Positions 40,282-49,495 of a DNA stretch of 64,000 bases are shown here, in pieces. Position numbers and translations under genes: made by a program. This stretch comes from Paenibacillus harenae DSM 16969 (GTDB lineage: Bacteria > Bacillota > Bacilli > Paenibacillales > Paenibacillaceae). Each line of letters begins with the position of its first letter. The stretch's first letter is position 1. The stretch lies in assembly GCF_000422465.1 (NCBI RefSeq), contig NZ_KE383843.1, positions 62,001 through 126,000 of the forward strand, read 5' to 3'. The notes beneath the pieces are model-generated. The model made no database searches. It had not been told where the DNA came from and saw only the letters and a program-made list of their open reading frames with translations.

Positions 40282-40462
40282 TACAGTCAAATCGGGCTCA
40301 TTCGCCGATAAAGTGACACTTGATTGGAAAACATACAGTCTAATCCGGCATTCTTGCGCCCATCAGCCCGTAGGCGTCCATTTGACTGTACCAAATCCAA
40401 TCAAACCTTGTATTCAGCTCGTTACTAGCCTTTTGATTGGATGAAATCCAATCAAAAGGCTA
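40282..40462. repeat. cluster of inverted repeats, including a 16-bp perfect stem
   Basis: The 427-bp spacer 40209-40635 has no gene but holds ordered repeats. TACAGTCAAAT occurs at 40282-40292. TTGATTGGA-5 bp-TACAGTCTAAT (40320-40344) is repeated in inverse at 40380-40404 with the same 5-bp gap, giving 25-bp arms around a 35-bp loop. A further perfect hairpin with 16-bp arms, TAGCCTTTTGATTGGA and its complement around TGAAA, lies at 40426-40462. There is no T run. It resembles a REP- or MITE-like intergenic element. Confidence 0.6.
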
Positions 40463-40635
40463 ATACGACTCTAAAAGAACCAAATTAATGACAACATGGA
40501 GACGAGATCTTTTAATAGGGTCGTAATCATGTATAAGATTTCGGTATAACGAGTAAATCGACAGGTTCATTCTATAATTAAATACGTTTATTGCTGCGTG
40601 CATCTATTATACCTCAAACGTTGTTCCTATCTCCC

Positions 40636-41649
40636 CTAACGGCTTGGATATAATACGACTTTAATTACATCATTCATATGGTTGACGCACAAGTCAAGGC
40701 CGTACTCAAGCTCATCGAAGCCGATCTCATGCGTAACGAAAGCATCGAAGTTAATTTTCCCTTCAGCAACCTTGTCTACCGCGAATTGGAATGCCTTAAG
40801 CTCGTCGGCTTGCGAACCGTATACTTGCAAGGTATGAGCGAAAGTTGCTTCCTTGCGAAGCAACAGTCTTGGATTCAGACGGTGATTGTTCTCAATACCT
40901 TTGGCATCCACGAACAGCCCCGTTATTCTGCCTCTCATCTTGAGCGACTTCAGCGCCATGTCAAATGCGTCACGTTCCGCGCTCCGATCCTCTGAGATAC
41001 ACATCACAACAACGTCCGCGCCTTTGCCGCCGGTTTGACTGCGAACCGCTTCTACGATTTGATCGGTCGTCATTTCTGAACGATTATAGGAGGCATCCGC
41101 ACCAATCTCCAATGACTTTTTCACGCGGAATTCATGGACATCGACGGTTAGCACTTGATGAGCTGTCAGCTTTGCCGTCGCGGCCGCTGTCAGACCAAGC
41201 GGGCCTTGTCCCACGATTAGCACCGTCTCGTGAGGTTTGATTTGAGCAGGATGCACCGCAGAAACATAGGCGCCGTGGAACATTTCCACCAATGAACGCG
41301 TTCTAAGAGGGATAGATTCCGGCAACCGCACCCATAGGTCATCTGTCGGTCTAACAATCGTATATTCGCAGAATGCACCGCGCGGCGTGTATAGGGCAAT
41401 AATATCTCCGAGCTTGATATCCTTTACATCCGCACCGATTTCAATGGCTTCGCCTGCAACCTCATGACCTAGAATTTGCGGATAAAAATCGTGGAATCCG
41501 TCGAAATCCCCATGATAAATATGGTTGTCCGTCGCATTGCATATGGACGCGACTTGCACCTTGAGCAAGATTTCATCGCTTTTTATTTTCGGAATATCTA
41601 TTTCCTTAATCTTAAGGACGCCTGGTTTTTCAAGAATAGCTGCTTTCAT
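40636..41649 (-). CDS. zinc-type alcohol/polyol dehydrogenase
   Basis: 337-residue medium-chain dehydrogenase. Catalytic zinc residues lie in SICNATD (near residue 37) and ILGHEVAGE (about 61); the cofactor site is VLIVGQGPLGLTAA. The four-cysteine structural zinc loop is absent. Probably oxidises a polyol or sugar with NAD(P). ATG 41649 follows GAAGAGGTGG; the open frame to 41760 overlaps the epimerase gene. Last gene of a three-gene operon that holds a second, only moderately similar dehydrogenase. Confidence 0.88.
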   Translation of the reverse strand: MKAAILEKPGVLKIKEIDIPKIKSDEILLKVQVASICNATDNHIYHGDFDGFHDFYPQILGHEVAGEAIEIGADVKDIKLGDIIALYTPRGAFCEYTIVRPTDDLWVRLPESIPLRTRSLVEMFHGAYVSAVHPAQIKPHETVLIVGQGPLGLTAAATAKLTAHQVLTVDVHEFRVKKSLEIGADASYNRSEMTTDQIVEAVRSQTGGKGADVVVMCISEDRSAERDAFDMALKSLKMRGRITGLFVDAKGIENNHRLNPRLLLRKEATFAHTLQVYGSQADELKAFQFAVDKVAEGKINFDAFVTHEIGFDELEYGLDLCVNHMNDVIKVVLYPSR

Positions 41650-41677
41650 TATATATACCACCTCTTCGGTTATAGGG

Positions 41678-42553
41678 TTAGAAATATCCGCGTTCCCTGA
41701 CGTATGCGGTTTCAACTTGCAAATAATGCTCAGCCAGCTCCGGCTTCGTATGCGGCTCAATCGTGCAGTAACCGCTATAGCCGTCCTTGCTTAAACGATC
41801 CAGCATGCCGTCTATGTTAACCGCCCCCTCTGGAAGCGTCGGGTAATAAATATAGTTCGGAGCAAGCGGACCGGTCATGACTGATCCTTTGCTCTTCTCC
41901 GAATGTCCAAGCGTTGGATTGCAGATGCAACCGTTCTTCAAATGCACATAAGCGATATGCGGCTTTAGCAGATTGTATGCGAACGGAAAGCCTTCCTGCC
42001 CAGCGTGATAATAATTGGCAGCGTCATAATTCGTCTTGAAATTCGGAGAATCCATGGCCTTAATAATCGACAGCATGCCTTCAGGCGTTTGCGTCGCGTC
42101 ATGCGCCTCATTTTCCAGACAAAGCACGATGCCTTCGCGCTCCGCTAAGCGCAAAGCAGGCGTCATGGCTTGTTTAATGCGTTCCAGATCAGGTACGATA
42201 TTGAGCGACAGATTATAACAGTAATGATTCACGAGCTTTGCTCCAAGCTGTTTGGCTACCTCTACCGCGCGGACAAGTGCAGCCGCATATGTGCCGAGGT
42301 CAGCGGAAATAACGGAGTGAAACGCGGCAGACATCGATACACAGCTGACGGAGAACCCGAACTGATCGAGCACCTTCTTGGCTGATGAAACATCACGTCC
42401 TTCATAGGTATCCGGACATACCTCCTCTTCCAGAGCAGCGATGTTTCCGGGCCAAATTTCTATTGTCTTTACCCCGTACCGGCTGATGACTTCAAGCGTC
42501 TCCTCTAAATGATGCGTTTCTGCAAAAACCTGACCCGATATGGCCAATTTCAT
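41678..42553 (-). CDS. sugar phosphate isomerase/epimerase family protein (TIM barrel)
   Basis: 291-residue AP-endonuclease-2-type TIM barrel. Metal ligands appear as the Glu in VLCLENEAHD, Asp/His in NYDAANYYH, His in IAYVHLKNG and Glu in CTIEPHTKPE. Family members interconvert keto sugars or inosose, for example at C3. AAGGAGG precedes the ATG. Placed between two dehydrogenase genes with 28-bp and 12-bp gaps: oxidation, epimerisation and a second redox step on one sugar or cyclitol is the simplest reading. Confidence 0.85.
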   Translation of the reverse strand: MKLAISGQVFAETHHLEETLEVISRYGVKTIEIWPGNIAALEEEVCPDTYEGRDVSSAKKVLDQFGFSVSCVSMSAAFHSVISADLGTYAAALVRAVEVAKQLGAKLVNHYCYNLSLNIVPDLERIKQAMTPALRLAEREGIVLCLENEAHDATQTPEGMLSIIKAMDSPNFKTNYDAANYYHAGQEGFPFAYNLLKPHIAYVHLKNGCICNPTLGHSEKSKGSVMTGPLAPNYIYYPTLPEGAVNIDGMLDRLSKDGYSGYCTIEPHTKPELAEHYLQVETAYVRERGYF

Positions 42554-42565
42554 TGTCTGTCCTCC

Positions 42566-43531
42566 TTACTGAATGTCTACCAACAGCTTCAAATATTGCT
42601 CAGGATGATTAACGACCAGCTCCAGCCCCTCAGCTACCTGATCCAACGCGACCCTGCCGCTTATTAACGGAGCTAGGCTGAGTTTCCCTTGCAACGCGTA
42701 ATCTACCGCCTTTTGCAAATATTCCCTAACGAGTTCAATATCGTTAACCGGACCGCGCATCGTCAACTGTTTGCGCTGAAAATGATAAATATCGATCATT
42801 CTGCCCCGCTGAGGGTGTCCGTAAGAGATGAGCGTACCTCCTTGGCGCATTACTGCGATAGCATCACCTATCGTTGGCGCTCCCGGCAATTGGTCGTCTG
42901 CATAAGCATCGATCACAATATCCATCTCGCCGAATTCACTTATGACCTGTTCCCTAACGGTGCCGCTGTCGTTATTGAATACGCCGTCGCATCCTAGCTT
43001 TAAGCCGAGCTCCCGGCGCATCGCATATAGATCCCATCCGATAACCGTTCCCGCTCCCATGTTTTTGGCCAGTTGAGACATTATTAGCCCGCTCGGGCCA
43101 AGACCCACGATCAGTACTTTATCGCCAGATTTTATTTCTGCTGCTGCAACCGCACGAATCGCTGCTCCTGCAAGCTCGAATAATGGTCCCTCGTCATCGC
43201 TGATGCTGCTTGGCAGCTTGACCATAGCCACTTGTTCCGGCTTGACGATTACATATTCAGTGAATGCGCCGACTGTGAACCACCATGCGACGCGGTCGCC
43301 AACCTGAAATCGGCTCACTTCGCTGCCGCATTCCACGATCGTCCCGCAAGCTTCATGACCGAATACAATCGGGAACGTATCCCAATGTGCTCCAGCCATA
43401 ATGGCTGGATCAGAGCCGTTGCAAATGCAAGAGGTTTTGAGCTTAATGAGCACATCCTGACTTCCGCATGGCGGAATGGGGATCTGCTCCAGCTTCAGCA
43501 CCCCTGGTTCATGTAGAATTTGAGCTTTCAA
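42566..43531 (-). CDS. zinc-type alcohol/polyol dehydrogenase
   Basis: 321-residue medium-chain dehydrogenase, first gene of the operon. SCICNGSDPAI and VFGHEACG supply the catalytic zinc site; VLIVGLGPSGLIMSQLA binds NAD(P). It lacks the structural zinc cysteines. Shorter than the usual 340-350. TTG start at 43531 behind AGGAGGTCACC. A divergent AraC gene 152 bp away is the likely regulator; the AT-rich spacer holds a possible promoter but no clear operator. Confidence 0.87.
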   Translation of the reverse strand: MKAQILHEPGVLKLEQIPIPPCGSQDVLIKLKTSCICNGSDPAIMAGAHWDTFPIVFGHEACGTIVECGSEVSRFQVGDRVAWWFTVGAFTEYVIVKPEQVAMVKLPSSISDDEGPLFELAGAAIRAVAAAEIKSGDKVLIVGLGPSGLIMSQLAKNMGAGTVIGWDLYAMRRELGLKLGCDGVFNNDSGTVREQVISEFGEMDIVIDAYADDQLPGAPTIGDAIAVMRQGGTLISYGHPQRGRMIDIYHFQRKQLTMRGPVNDIELVREYLQKAVDYALQGKLSLAPLISGRVALDQVAEGLELVVNHPEQYLKLLVDIQ

Positions 43532-43683
43532 TAGGTGACCTCCTCTAACTTTGTTTGTATTAATCGATTGTGATAGGATTAATCATATAGACAAAAAACC
43601 TCGTTTTAAATGAACTAATCATTATATAATTTAAACTTTTCCTTTGTAAATCGTTCGAAACTAGGATAGGAGCTGAAGAAGCA

Positions 43684-44496
43684 ATGACCATACAAAGCCA
43701 TATCAAATTGTTAGGCATTGATACGCCCCACCGAAGCGACTTCGTCGTCGATCGGCCTCGTGGCGAAGACTGCTACGTCCTGCTCTGTTTTTCCACCCCT
43801 TTTTTCACCCGTACCGTTGCGGGGATGGAACTCGGCGAGCCCGGGGATTGCCTCCTATACGCCCCCTCGTTCCCGCAGTATCACGGGACACCGGCCGGCA
43901 TGAAAGAAGGCTTCCGCAATGATTGGGCACATATTGAGGGCAGCGGCGTGAAGCAGCTTGCGCAGGAGTGCGGTATTGCCCTTAACAGTCTAATCCGCAC
44001 GGGTGAGAAGCATTTATTGTCCGCCAATTTCCGTGCCATCGAAGCCGAGCTAGCGCATAAAAGACCGTTCTGGGAACAAAAAATAGATATTGAGCTTCAA
44101 GATGTCATGTGCACGATTGGCAGGCAGCAGCAGCTTGTTATAGAGATGGAGCAATATACGCCTACGGAGAGGGAGTTCAAGAAGAAATTCATTGAAGCTA
44201 GAGTTGCGGTCCATGAACGATACGCAGAGGAATGGAACGTAGAACGGATGGCCAATCTTGTTAATTTAAGCCCGGAACGGTTCTCGGTGCTGTACCAGAC
44301 CTTTTTCCGAACGAGTCCAAAAGAAGACTTAATTGCGAAGCGCTTAGAGGAAGCCAAAATCCGCTTAATTAACAGCAACGACAGCATTGAAAAAATTAGT
44401 GCGGAATGCGGATTCAACAGTATATACTATTTTTCTAGATTGTTCAAAAAGCGAGTAGGCTGTCCTCCGGGCTATTATAGAAACAGAATGGAATAA
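43684..44496 (+). CDS. AraC family transcriptional regulator
   Basis: 270-residue regulator with a small cupin-like N-terminal domain (to about residue 120) and AraC helix-turn-helix pair at about 170-268 (NVERMANLVNLSPERFSVLY, SIEKISAECGFNSIYYFSRLF), ending GYYRNRME. ATG behind TAGGAGCTG. Divergent from the dehydrogenase-epimerase-dehydrogenase operon, which it probably controls. Its 3' end faces a stranded gene fragment next to an insertion sequence. Confidence 0.87.
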   Translation: MTIQSHIKLLGIDTPHRSDFVVDRPRGEDCYVLLCFSTPFFTRTVAGMELGEPGDCLLYAPSFPQYHGTPAGMKEGFRNDWAHIEGSGVKQLAQECGIALNSLIRTGEKHLLSANFRAIEAELAHKRPFWEQKIDIELQDVMCTIGRQQQLVIEMEQYTPTEREFKKKFIEARVAVHERYAEEWNVERMANLVNLSPERFSVLYQTFFRTSPKEDLIAKRLEEAKIRLINSNDSIEKISAECGFNSIYYFSRLFKKRVGCPPGYYRNRME

Positions 44497-44527
44497 CGAA
44501 CACACCTACAACGCCTAAAAAATTATA

Positions 44528-44728
44528 CTAGTCCGAATGTTCTACCCGTATACGAAACTCGACCTTGTCCGATATCTCGAATTCTACGTATAGCGGCACA
44601 GCCTCAAAGCCCGGCACATGGTTGAACACACGTTCACGATCGCATTCCAGCCGGTGAATGGGCCTGGAGGCTCTTACAGAAATACGAAGATTGTCCCTAT
44701 AGATGTCCACTTCTGCAACAAGCGGCTG
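44528..44728 (-). pseudogene. orphan C-terminal gene fragment cut by the IS
   Basis: 66 codons (QPLVAEVDIYRDNLRISV to RIRVEHSD) ending in a proper stop, with no start and no counterpart on the far side of the insertion sequence. The frame is closed within the IS end. Composition and codon use look like real coding sequence with alternating beta strands, perhaps the end of a beta-sandwich protein. No family recognised. Convergent with the AraC gene. Confidence 0.6.
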
Positions 44729-44831
44729 ATTGACCTTGCCTTAAAAAAGTAGACAGTAAGAAAGCCTCAATTACAAATATTAGTTTATTCATTAAACCGC
44801 CTTGGATAGCTGTAATGGCGGGATATATCCG

Positions 44832-45590
44832 TTAGAGGAGTGCCCTCCTCCGATTATAGAACAGCTCGATATACTCAAATACAGCTTTCTTAGCCTCAGC
44901 CCTAGTCTTGAATTTGCGCTCATTCAGCCATTCCATTTTGAGCTTACCCCAAAAAGATTCCATCGGTGCATTGTCATAGCAATTTCCTTTGCGACTCATG
45001 CTGCAGATGAAGCCGTGTTTCTTCAGGAGACGTTGGTATTTCTTGCTGGCATATTGAACGCCACGGTCAGAATGAACAATTAAACCTTTTGTTGCGTCTG
45101 TGCGGCCTACTGCTTGTTCCAACGCAGCATAGACTAGCTCCGTCTTCATGCGGCTGTCCATCGCCCATCCAATGAGAGAGCGGCCATACAGATCCATGAC
45201 ACCAGCAAGGTATAGCCAGCCTTCATCGGTGGGGATATACGTAATATCTGTTAGCCATTTTTCGCATGGTTTACTCGATTCAAAATTCTGATTCAGAAGG
45301 TTATCTGCTACCGGTAGATTGTGCTTAGAATTTGTTGTAGCCTTATATTTCTTGACCACTTTAGACCGAATCCCGTTTGCCTGCATAAGGCGGGCTACAC
45401 GGCCTCGACTAGCTTTCAGGTCTGCCGGTAAATTCTTGGTGATTTGCGGAGACCCATAGATCATGTGGCTACCTATGTGTATGTTTCGTATCGTATCCAG
45501 CAGCTTCCGGTTTTCAATACTTCTATTGCTTTCTGGTCGTTTGATATAAGCATAATAGCTGCTTCTAGAGACGTTTAAAGCCTGGCACAT
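44832..45590 (-). CDS. IS3-family transposase OrfB (DDE integrase core)
   Basis: 252 residues from the first ATG-type start, with the HTH_21-like opening (SRSSYYAYIKRPE) and the rve catalytic core: D in WLTDITYIP, D in VHSDRGVQY and E in NAPMESFWGKLK, the D-D-35-E triad. The frame is open upstream through KFIYEHRFEFRIAKMCQ and joins OrfA by a -1 shift at the A-rich end of orfA (GCGAAAAATC), so the active product is an OrfAB fusion. Intact. Confidence 0.9.
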   Translation of the reverse strand: MCQALNVSRSSYYAYIKRPESNRSIENRKLLDTIRNIHIGSHMIYGSPQITKNLPADLKASRGRVARLMQANGIRSKVVKKYKATTNSKHNLPVADNLLNQNFESSKPCEKWLTDITYIPTDEGWLYLAGVMDLYGRSLIGWAMDSRMKTELVYAALEQAVGRTDATKGLIVHSDRGVQYASKKYQRLLKKHGFICSMSRKGNCYDNAPMESFWGKLKMEWLNERKFKTRAEAKKAVFEYIELFYNRRRALL

Positions 45591-45640
45591 CTTCGCAATC
45601 CGAAATTCGAAGCGGTGTTCATAGATGAACTTAAACGTGT

Positions 45641-45949
45641 TTATTTCAGATTTTTCGCAAAGTAGGCTGCCGCATTTTCTAGGATTTCATTTTCTTCCTT
45701 TAGATCAGCAAGTTGCTTACGGAGCTTACGCATTTCCTCATCTTCTGCCTTAAGATTGCCGCTGCCTGGGAAGGCACTTTCTCCGTCGCGTTTATAAAAT
45801 CTGACCCAGTCCCTCACCGTTGTATAGTGTACACCCAGCTCCTTGGCTGTTTCTGCAACCGTTGATTCTTCAGCCAAGATACGCAGGACTACCTGCTCCT
45901 TAAATGCTTTATCGTACTTCTTCCCTTGTCCCATAGTGAACCCCTCCAT
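45641..45949 (-). CDS. IS3-family transposase OrfA (helix-turn-helix)
   Basis: 102 residues: helix-turn-helix of the IS3/IS911 type (KYDKAFKEQVVLRILAEE, TAKELGVHYTTVRDWVRFYK) followed by a leucine-zipper-like segment (MRKLRKQLADLKEENEILENA) for dimerisation. Binds the inverted repeats. TTG or ATG start; the ATG at 45934 (MGQGKKYD) is an alternative with GGAGGGG upstream. Confidence 0.88.
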   Translation of the reverse strand: MEGFTMGQGKKYDKAFKEQVVLRILAEESTVAETAKELGVHYTTVRDWVRFYKRDGESAFPGSGNLKAEDEEMRKLRKQLADLKEENEILENAAAYFAKNLK

Positions 45950-46035
45950 GATTTATTATAGAGGTTTTCTCTGTGTCCATCTATTTGGGGCAAGGTCATG
46001 GGCTTGGGATTATTCTCCGTGAAAGGAAGCGAGTC

Positions 46036-47853
46036 ATGCAAGGGCTGCGCAGTATTTATGATTTGATCTTTAATAATATCAGCATAAGGACAAGATTGCT
46101 TACTTATTTTCTAGCTCTGGTGCTTCTGCCTTCCTCTATTATTATCGTGACCCTTTATAATGCTTCATCCGTTAACAACGAAAATATGAAAAATTCCATT
46201 GAACGCAATATGACGATGATGGAGCTTAATTTAACGAAGAGTGTTGATGAGATTGACAATATGACGACCAGCATTTACATGAATTCTGAGCTTCAGTCCA
46301 TCCTATCCTCCGACAAACCAGCAGATGATTACGGCCTGATTAACGAGATGACTCGATTGAACGCGATGCTGGCAACATATAGCTCCAATGAGCGGACAGA
46401 TAACAAGTTTCAACTCGAGCTCTACCTGATGGATCGCTCCGAGTACAGCCGGTTTTCATTCATCGGGAATATTTTTAACATAGAGGTCATTCAGAATCTA
46501 GACTGGTTTCAATCCATTCCATTCAAGGAGAAATACAAAGTGCTTGGCTTATACAAGAGCGGTGACAGCAGCAAAGACAACTATTCTATCAGATTTGTTA
46601 AGCGGCTCTATGCGCTTGATGATTTGTCATTGACCTTCGCGGGCCTGCTCACGGCCGATGTAAGCATAAATAATTTCAATGAAACACTGCTTACGATGAA
46701 GCCTTCTGTCAATAGCCTTGTCTATTTGGTCAATGAAAAAGGAACCATTATGGCAGGATCGGATATGAATGCAGCTAATGAACCGTTTAAAGAACTGATT
46801 CCTATTCATCATTCGATCTTGTCCGGCAATGGGGCATTTATGGCATCCGTAATGCCTGTGAACGGTGTATCTAACTTAGTTGCAAGTAAACATTTACCTA
46901 CACTCGGTTGGGAAATCATTACCCTCACCCCCGTTATGGACTTAAACGGACCGCTTGTTTCCCTTAGAAAATTGATGGTTCTGATTGTGGTGGTTAGTAT
47001 GATACTTGCCCTATTGTTGTGCCTCGTGCTTTCTAATTCAATTACGAATCCGATTCGTAAATTTATAAAATCGATCAGGCAAGCAGAAGAAAATTTATAT
47101 AACGTTTCGATGGATTATAAGCGAAATGACGAGTTCTCCTACCTCTTCCAGCGCTTCAACCAGATGATTCAACGTACGCGGGATTTGATTGACAGGCTCT
47201 ATATATCGGAGGTTACTAAGAAAAAAGCGGAGCTTGAAGCGCTTCAGGCTCAAATTAATCCGCATTTCTTATATAACACCTTAGATTCCGTTAATTGGAT
47301 GGCGCTAAAACACAAGGCTCCAGAAACTAGCCAGATGGTTACCTCGTTGTCTGACTTTTTTCGGCTAAGTCTGAACAAGGGCCAGAGCATGATCAAGCTG
47401 GAGGACGAGCTGAATCAGGTCGTTTCCTATTTGACGATACAAAAAATAAAAATGAATCAAAAGCTATCTTACAGCATTCAAGTTTCACCAGAACTATATT
47501 CCTATATTACGGTAAAACTGCTGCTGCAGCCGCTTGTCGAGAATGCGATTATCCACGGATTCGATAAAACGAACGGACGAGGAGACATTCGGATTCAAGG
47601 AACAATCCACAAGAAACAGATTATTCTACAAGTCATTGACAACGGTTCGGGTAATATGGATACGGTTGCAAAAATAAACGAGCTGCTCGGAACTGAGAAT
47701 GAAGGCAACACATCTTTCGGCATACGCAACGTAAACTCACGGATCAAGCAATGGTTCGGCGATGAATACGGCCTTCATTACGAAGTGAATGAGGATGCGG
47801 GGCTAACAGCAATCATAAACATACCGGCCAGAAAAACAATGGAGGAATTATAA
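46036..47853 (+). CDS. sensor histidine kinase (YesM type)
   Basis: 605-residue membrane sensor kinase. Helix 1 about 21-41, extracellular Cache-like domain, helix 2 about 313-335, HAMP linker, then His_kinase domain with phosphorylated H410 in INPHFLYNTLD and ATPase domain with LLLQPLVENAIIHG and DNGSGN. ATG 46036 follows AAAGGAAG; the open frame further upstream begins inside the IS. Stop overlaps the next ATG by one base. Only 37 bp separate it from the insertion sequence, so its native promoter may have been changed. Confidence 0.9.
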   Translation: MQGLRSIYDLIFNNISIRTRLLTYFLALVLLPSSIIIVTLYNASSVNNENMKNSIERNMTMMELNLTKSVDEIDNMTTSIYMNSELQSILSSDKPADDYGLINEMTRLNAMLATYSSNERTDNKFQLELYLMDRSEYSRFSFIGNIFNIEVIQNLDWFQSIPFKEKYKVLGLYKSGDSSKDNYSIRFVKRLYALDDLSLTFAGLLTADVSINNFNETLLTMKPSVNSLVYLVNEKGTIMAGSDMNAANEPFKELIPIHHSILSGNGAFMASVMPVNGVSNLVASKHLPTLGWEIITLTPVMDLNGPLVSLRKLMVLIVVVSMILALLLCLVLSNSITNPIRKFIKSIRQAEENLYNVSMDYKRNDEFSYLFQRFNQMIQRTRDLIDRLYISEVTKKKAELEALQAQINPHFLYNTLDSVNWMALKHKAPETSQMVTSLSDFFRLSLNKGQSMIKLEDELNQVVSYLTIQKIKMNQKLSYSIQVSPELYSYITVKLLLQPLVENAIIHGFDKTNGRGDIRIQGTIHKKQIILQVIDNGSGNMDTVAKINELLGTENEGNTSFGIRNVNSRIKQWFGDEYGLHYEVNEDAGLTAIINIPARKTMEEL

Positions 47854-49469
47854 TGCTAACTATGATCATTGCCGATGATGAAGATATTGTACGTGAAGGA
47901 CTCAGCTTGGTGATCCCATGGTCGGACTACGGCATTGAAATCGTTGGACTTGCAGATAACGGAGTAACGGCTTACGAGTTATGCAGAGAGCTTCAGCCGG
48001 ATATCCTGTGTACAGATATACGAATGCCGATGATGGATGGACTGGAAGTGGCGCAAAAGCTCTTGGAGGATGCGAGCGGGACGCGCGTTATTCTCATCAG
48101 CGGAGTTCAGGATTTCGAATATGCCAAAACGGCCCTTAGTCTCGAAGCTGAGGCATACGTGCTTAAACCTGTGAAAATTCCGGAACTCATTGAGGTCATT
48201 CAGAAAGTGACTCACAACATTCAGATGGAACGAAGCCGTGTTCAGACGACGGAGCGTCTTCGCAAGCAGCTGCAAGACAGTCTGCCTGCACTAAGGGAGA
48301 GGCTTCTCGTCCAACTTATATCCGGTTATTATTCAAACGAATATGAAGCTTATGAGAAGGCCTCTTATTATCATGTTCCCTTTCAGAAGGGTGAACCGGT
48401 CATTGTTGGCCTGCTTCAGCTTGATGATTATAAAACAACGCTTGAAGCCTATAATGAAGAGAAAAAACAGCTTCTATTTTTTGCTATTCACAATGTTGTC
48501 AGCGAATTGCTTGGTGTTGCAGATTCAGGATTTGCTTTTGCTAATACGTTGGAGAACGAATTGGTTATTCTTTTTAACTGCAAATCCATTCAGGGAAACA
48601 GGCATATGATACTGTGTGATGAAATTGTGAAGTGCATCGGGCAGTTTGTTAAAGTATCGGTTTCCATTGGCATGGGCTCTGCCGTCACGTCCATACTTGA
48701 TTTAAGCCGATCCTATCAGGAAGCAAGATCTGCCATTCAATATACTTTTTTCTCAGGGAAAAGCTCTGTCATCACGATCGATGATTTAGATCAGAATTTG
48801 GAAACAAGGGAGCATTACAGACATATTTATCAAATTGAGAATCAGCTTTTGACGATGTTAAAGCTCGGTGATACAGATCGTGTTATTTCACTTTCTGACA
48901 CCATGTTCAACGATGTTATTCTTTCCAACATGAGCGTAGAGCAGGTGTATAATCTATGTACAGAATTCATCTTTCATTTGGCTCGCAATTTGCATGAGCT
49001 TGACGAATCGTATGAAGCAATAATCGGTACTTCACTTAACGAAACATTAGAACAGATTAAAGGAATCGGTAATATTGATACGCTTAGGGTATATATTGCA
49101 AATCTGCTGAGCATTACCTCTACCTATTTCTTCAAAAAACATCATTCCAAAAACCAGAAAATTGTAAATAAAATTAAAATGTATATTGAAACGAATTACA
49201 TGGAAAATATAACGATTCAGCAATTGGCTGAGGAAGTATACCTCAGCCCCAAGTATATGTGCCAAATTTTCAAGAAAAAAAACAACGAAACCATTATTGA
49301 GCATCTTACAAAGCTTCGTGTGGAAAAGGCGAAAATCCTAATGAAATCGCCGGATTTGAAATTGTTTGAAATTGCCGAAATGGTCGGATTTGAGAATGCC
49401 ACGTACTTTACTACCGTCTTTAAGAAGCTAACCGGCATGATTCCCGGGAAATTCCGCGAGTCGCTTTAA
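47853..49469 (+). CDS. response regulator (YesN type, receiver plus AraC HTH)
   Basis: 538 residues: receiver domain with D8-D9, phosphoacceptor D55 in CTDIRMP and K105 in VLKPV; a long middle part; AraC helix-turn-helix pair at about 435-535 (NITIQQLAEEVYLSPKYM, KLFEIAEMVGFENATYFTTVFK). Translationally coupled to the sensor kinase. Unlike other such pairs here, no LplABC transporter is adjacent, so its target is not evident; the PhyH gene downstream is convergent. Confidence 0.9.
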   Translation: MLTMIIADDEDIVREGLSLVIPWSDYGIEIVGLADNGVTAYELCRELQPDILCTDIRMPMMDGLEVAQKLLEDASGTRVILISGVQDFEYAKTALSLEAEAYVLKPVKIPELIEVIQKVTHNIQMERSRVQTTERLRKQLQDSLPALRERLLVQLISGYYSNEYEAYEKASYYHVPFQKGEPVIVGLLQLDDYKTTLEAYNEEKKQLLFFAIHNVVSELLGVADSGFAFANTLENELVILFNCKSIQGNRHMILCDEIVKCIGQFVKVSVSIGMGSAVTSILDLSRSYQEARSAIQYTFFSGKSSVITIDDLDQNLETREHYRHIYQIENQLLTMLKLGDTDRVISLSDTMFNDVILSNMSVEQVYNLCTEFIFHLARNLHELDESYEAIIGTSLNETLEQIKGIGNIDTLRVYIANLLSITSTYFFKKHHSKNQKIVNKIKMYIETNYMENITIQQLAEEVYLSPKYMCQIFKKKNNETIIEHLTKLRVEKAKILMKSPDLKLFEIAEMVGFENATYFTTVFKKLTGMIPGKFRESL

Positions 49470-49495
49470 ACGAGTGTTAAAAACCTTTAACCGGT

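Larger units (their letters stand above)
44731..45998 (-). mobile_element. IS3-family insertion sequence, 1268 bp
   Basis: Complete element with two transposase frames on the minus strand. Imperfect terminal inverted repeats begin TGACCTTGCC at both ends (44731 onward and, on the other strand, from 45998), continuing with AAA, GACA and AGAAA blocks to about 30 bp. No target duplication is visible: left flank CTGAT, right flank TGGGC. The left flank is the stranded gene end, the right flank is the upstream region of a histidine-kinase gene, so insertion was followed or accompanied by a deletion or rearrangement. Confidence 0.85.

Noticed and set aside
44726..46003. Target-site duplication for the IS3 element
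   Set aside because: Flanks GAT and TGG do not match at 3-5 bp, so no duplication is claimed.
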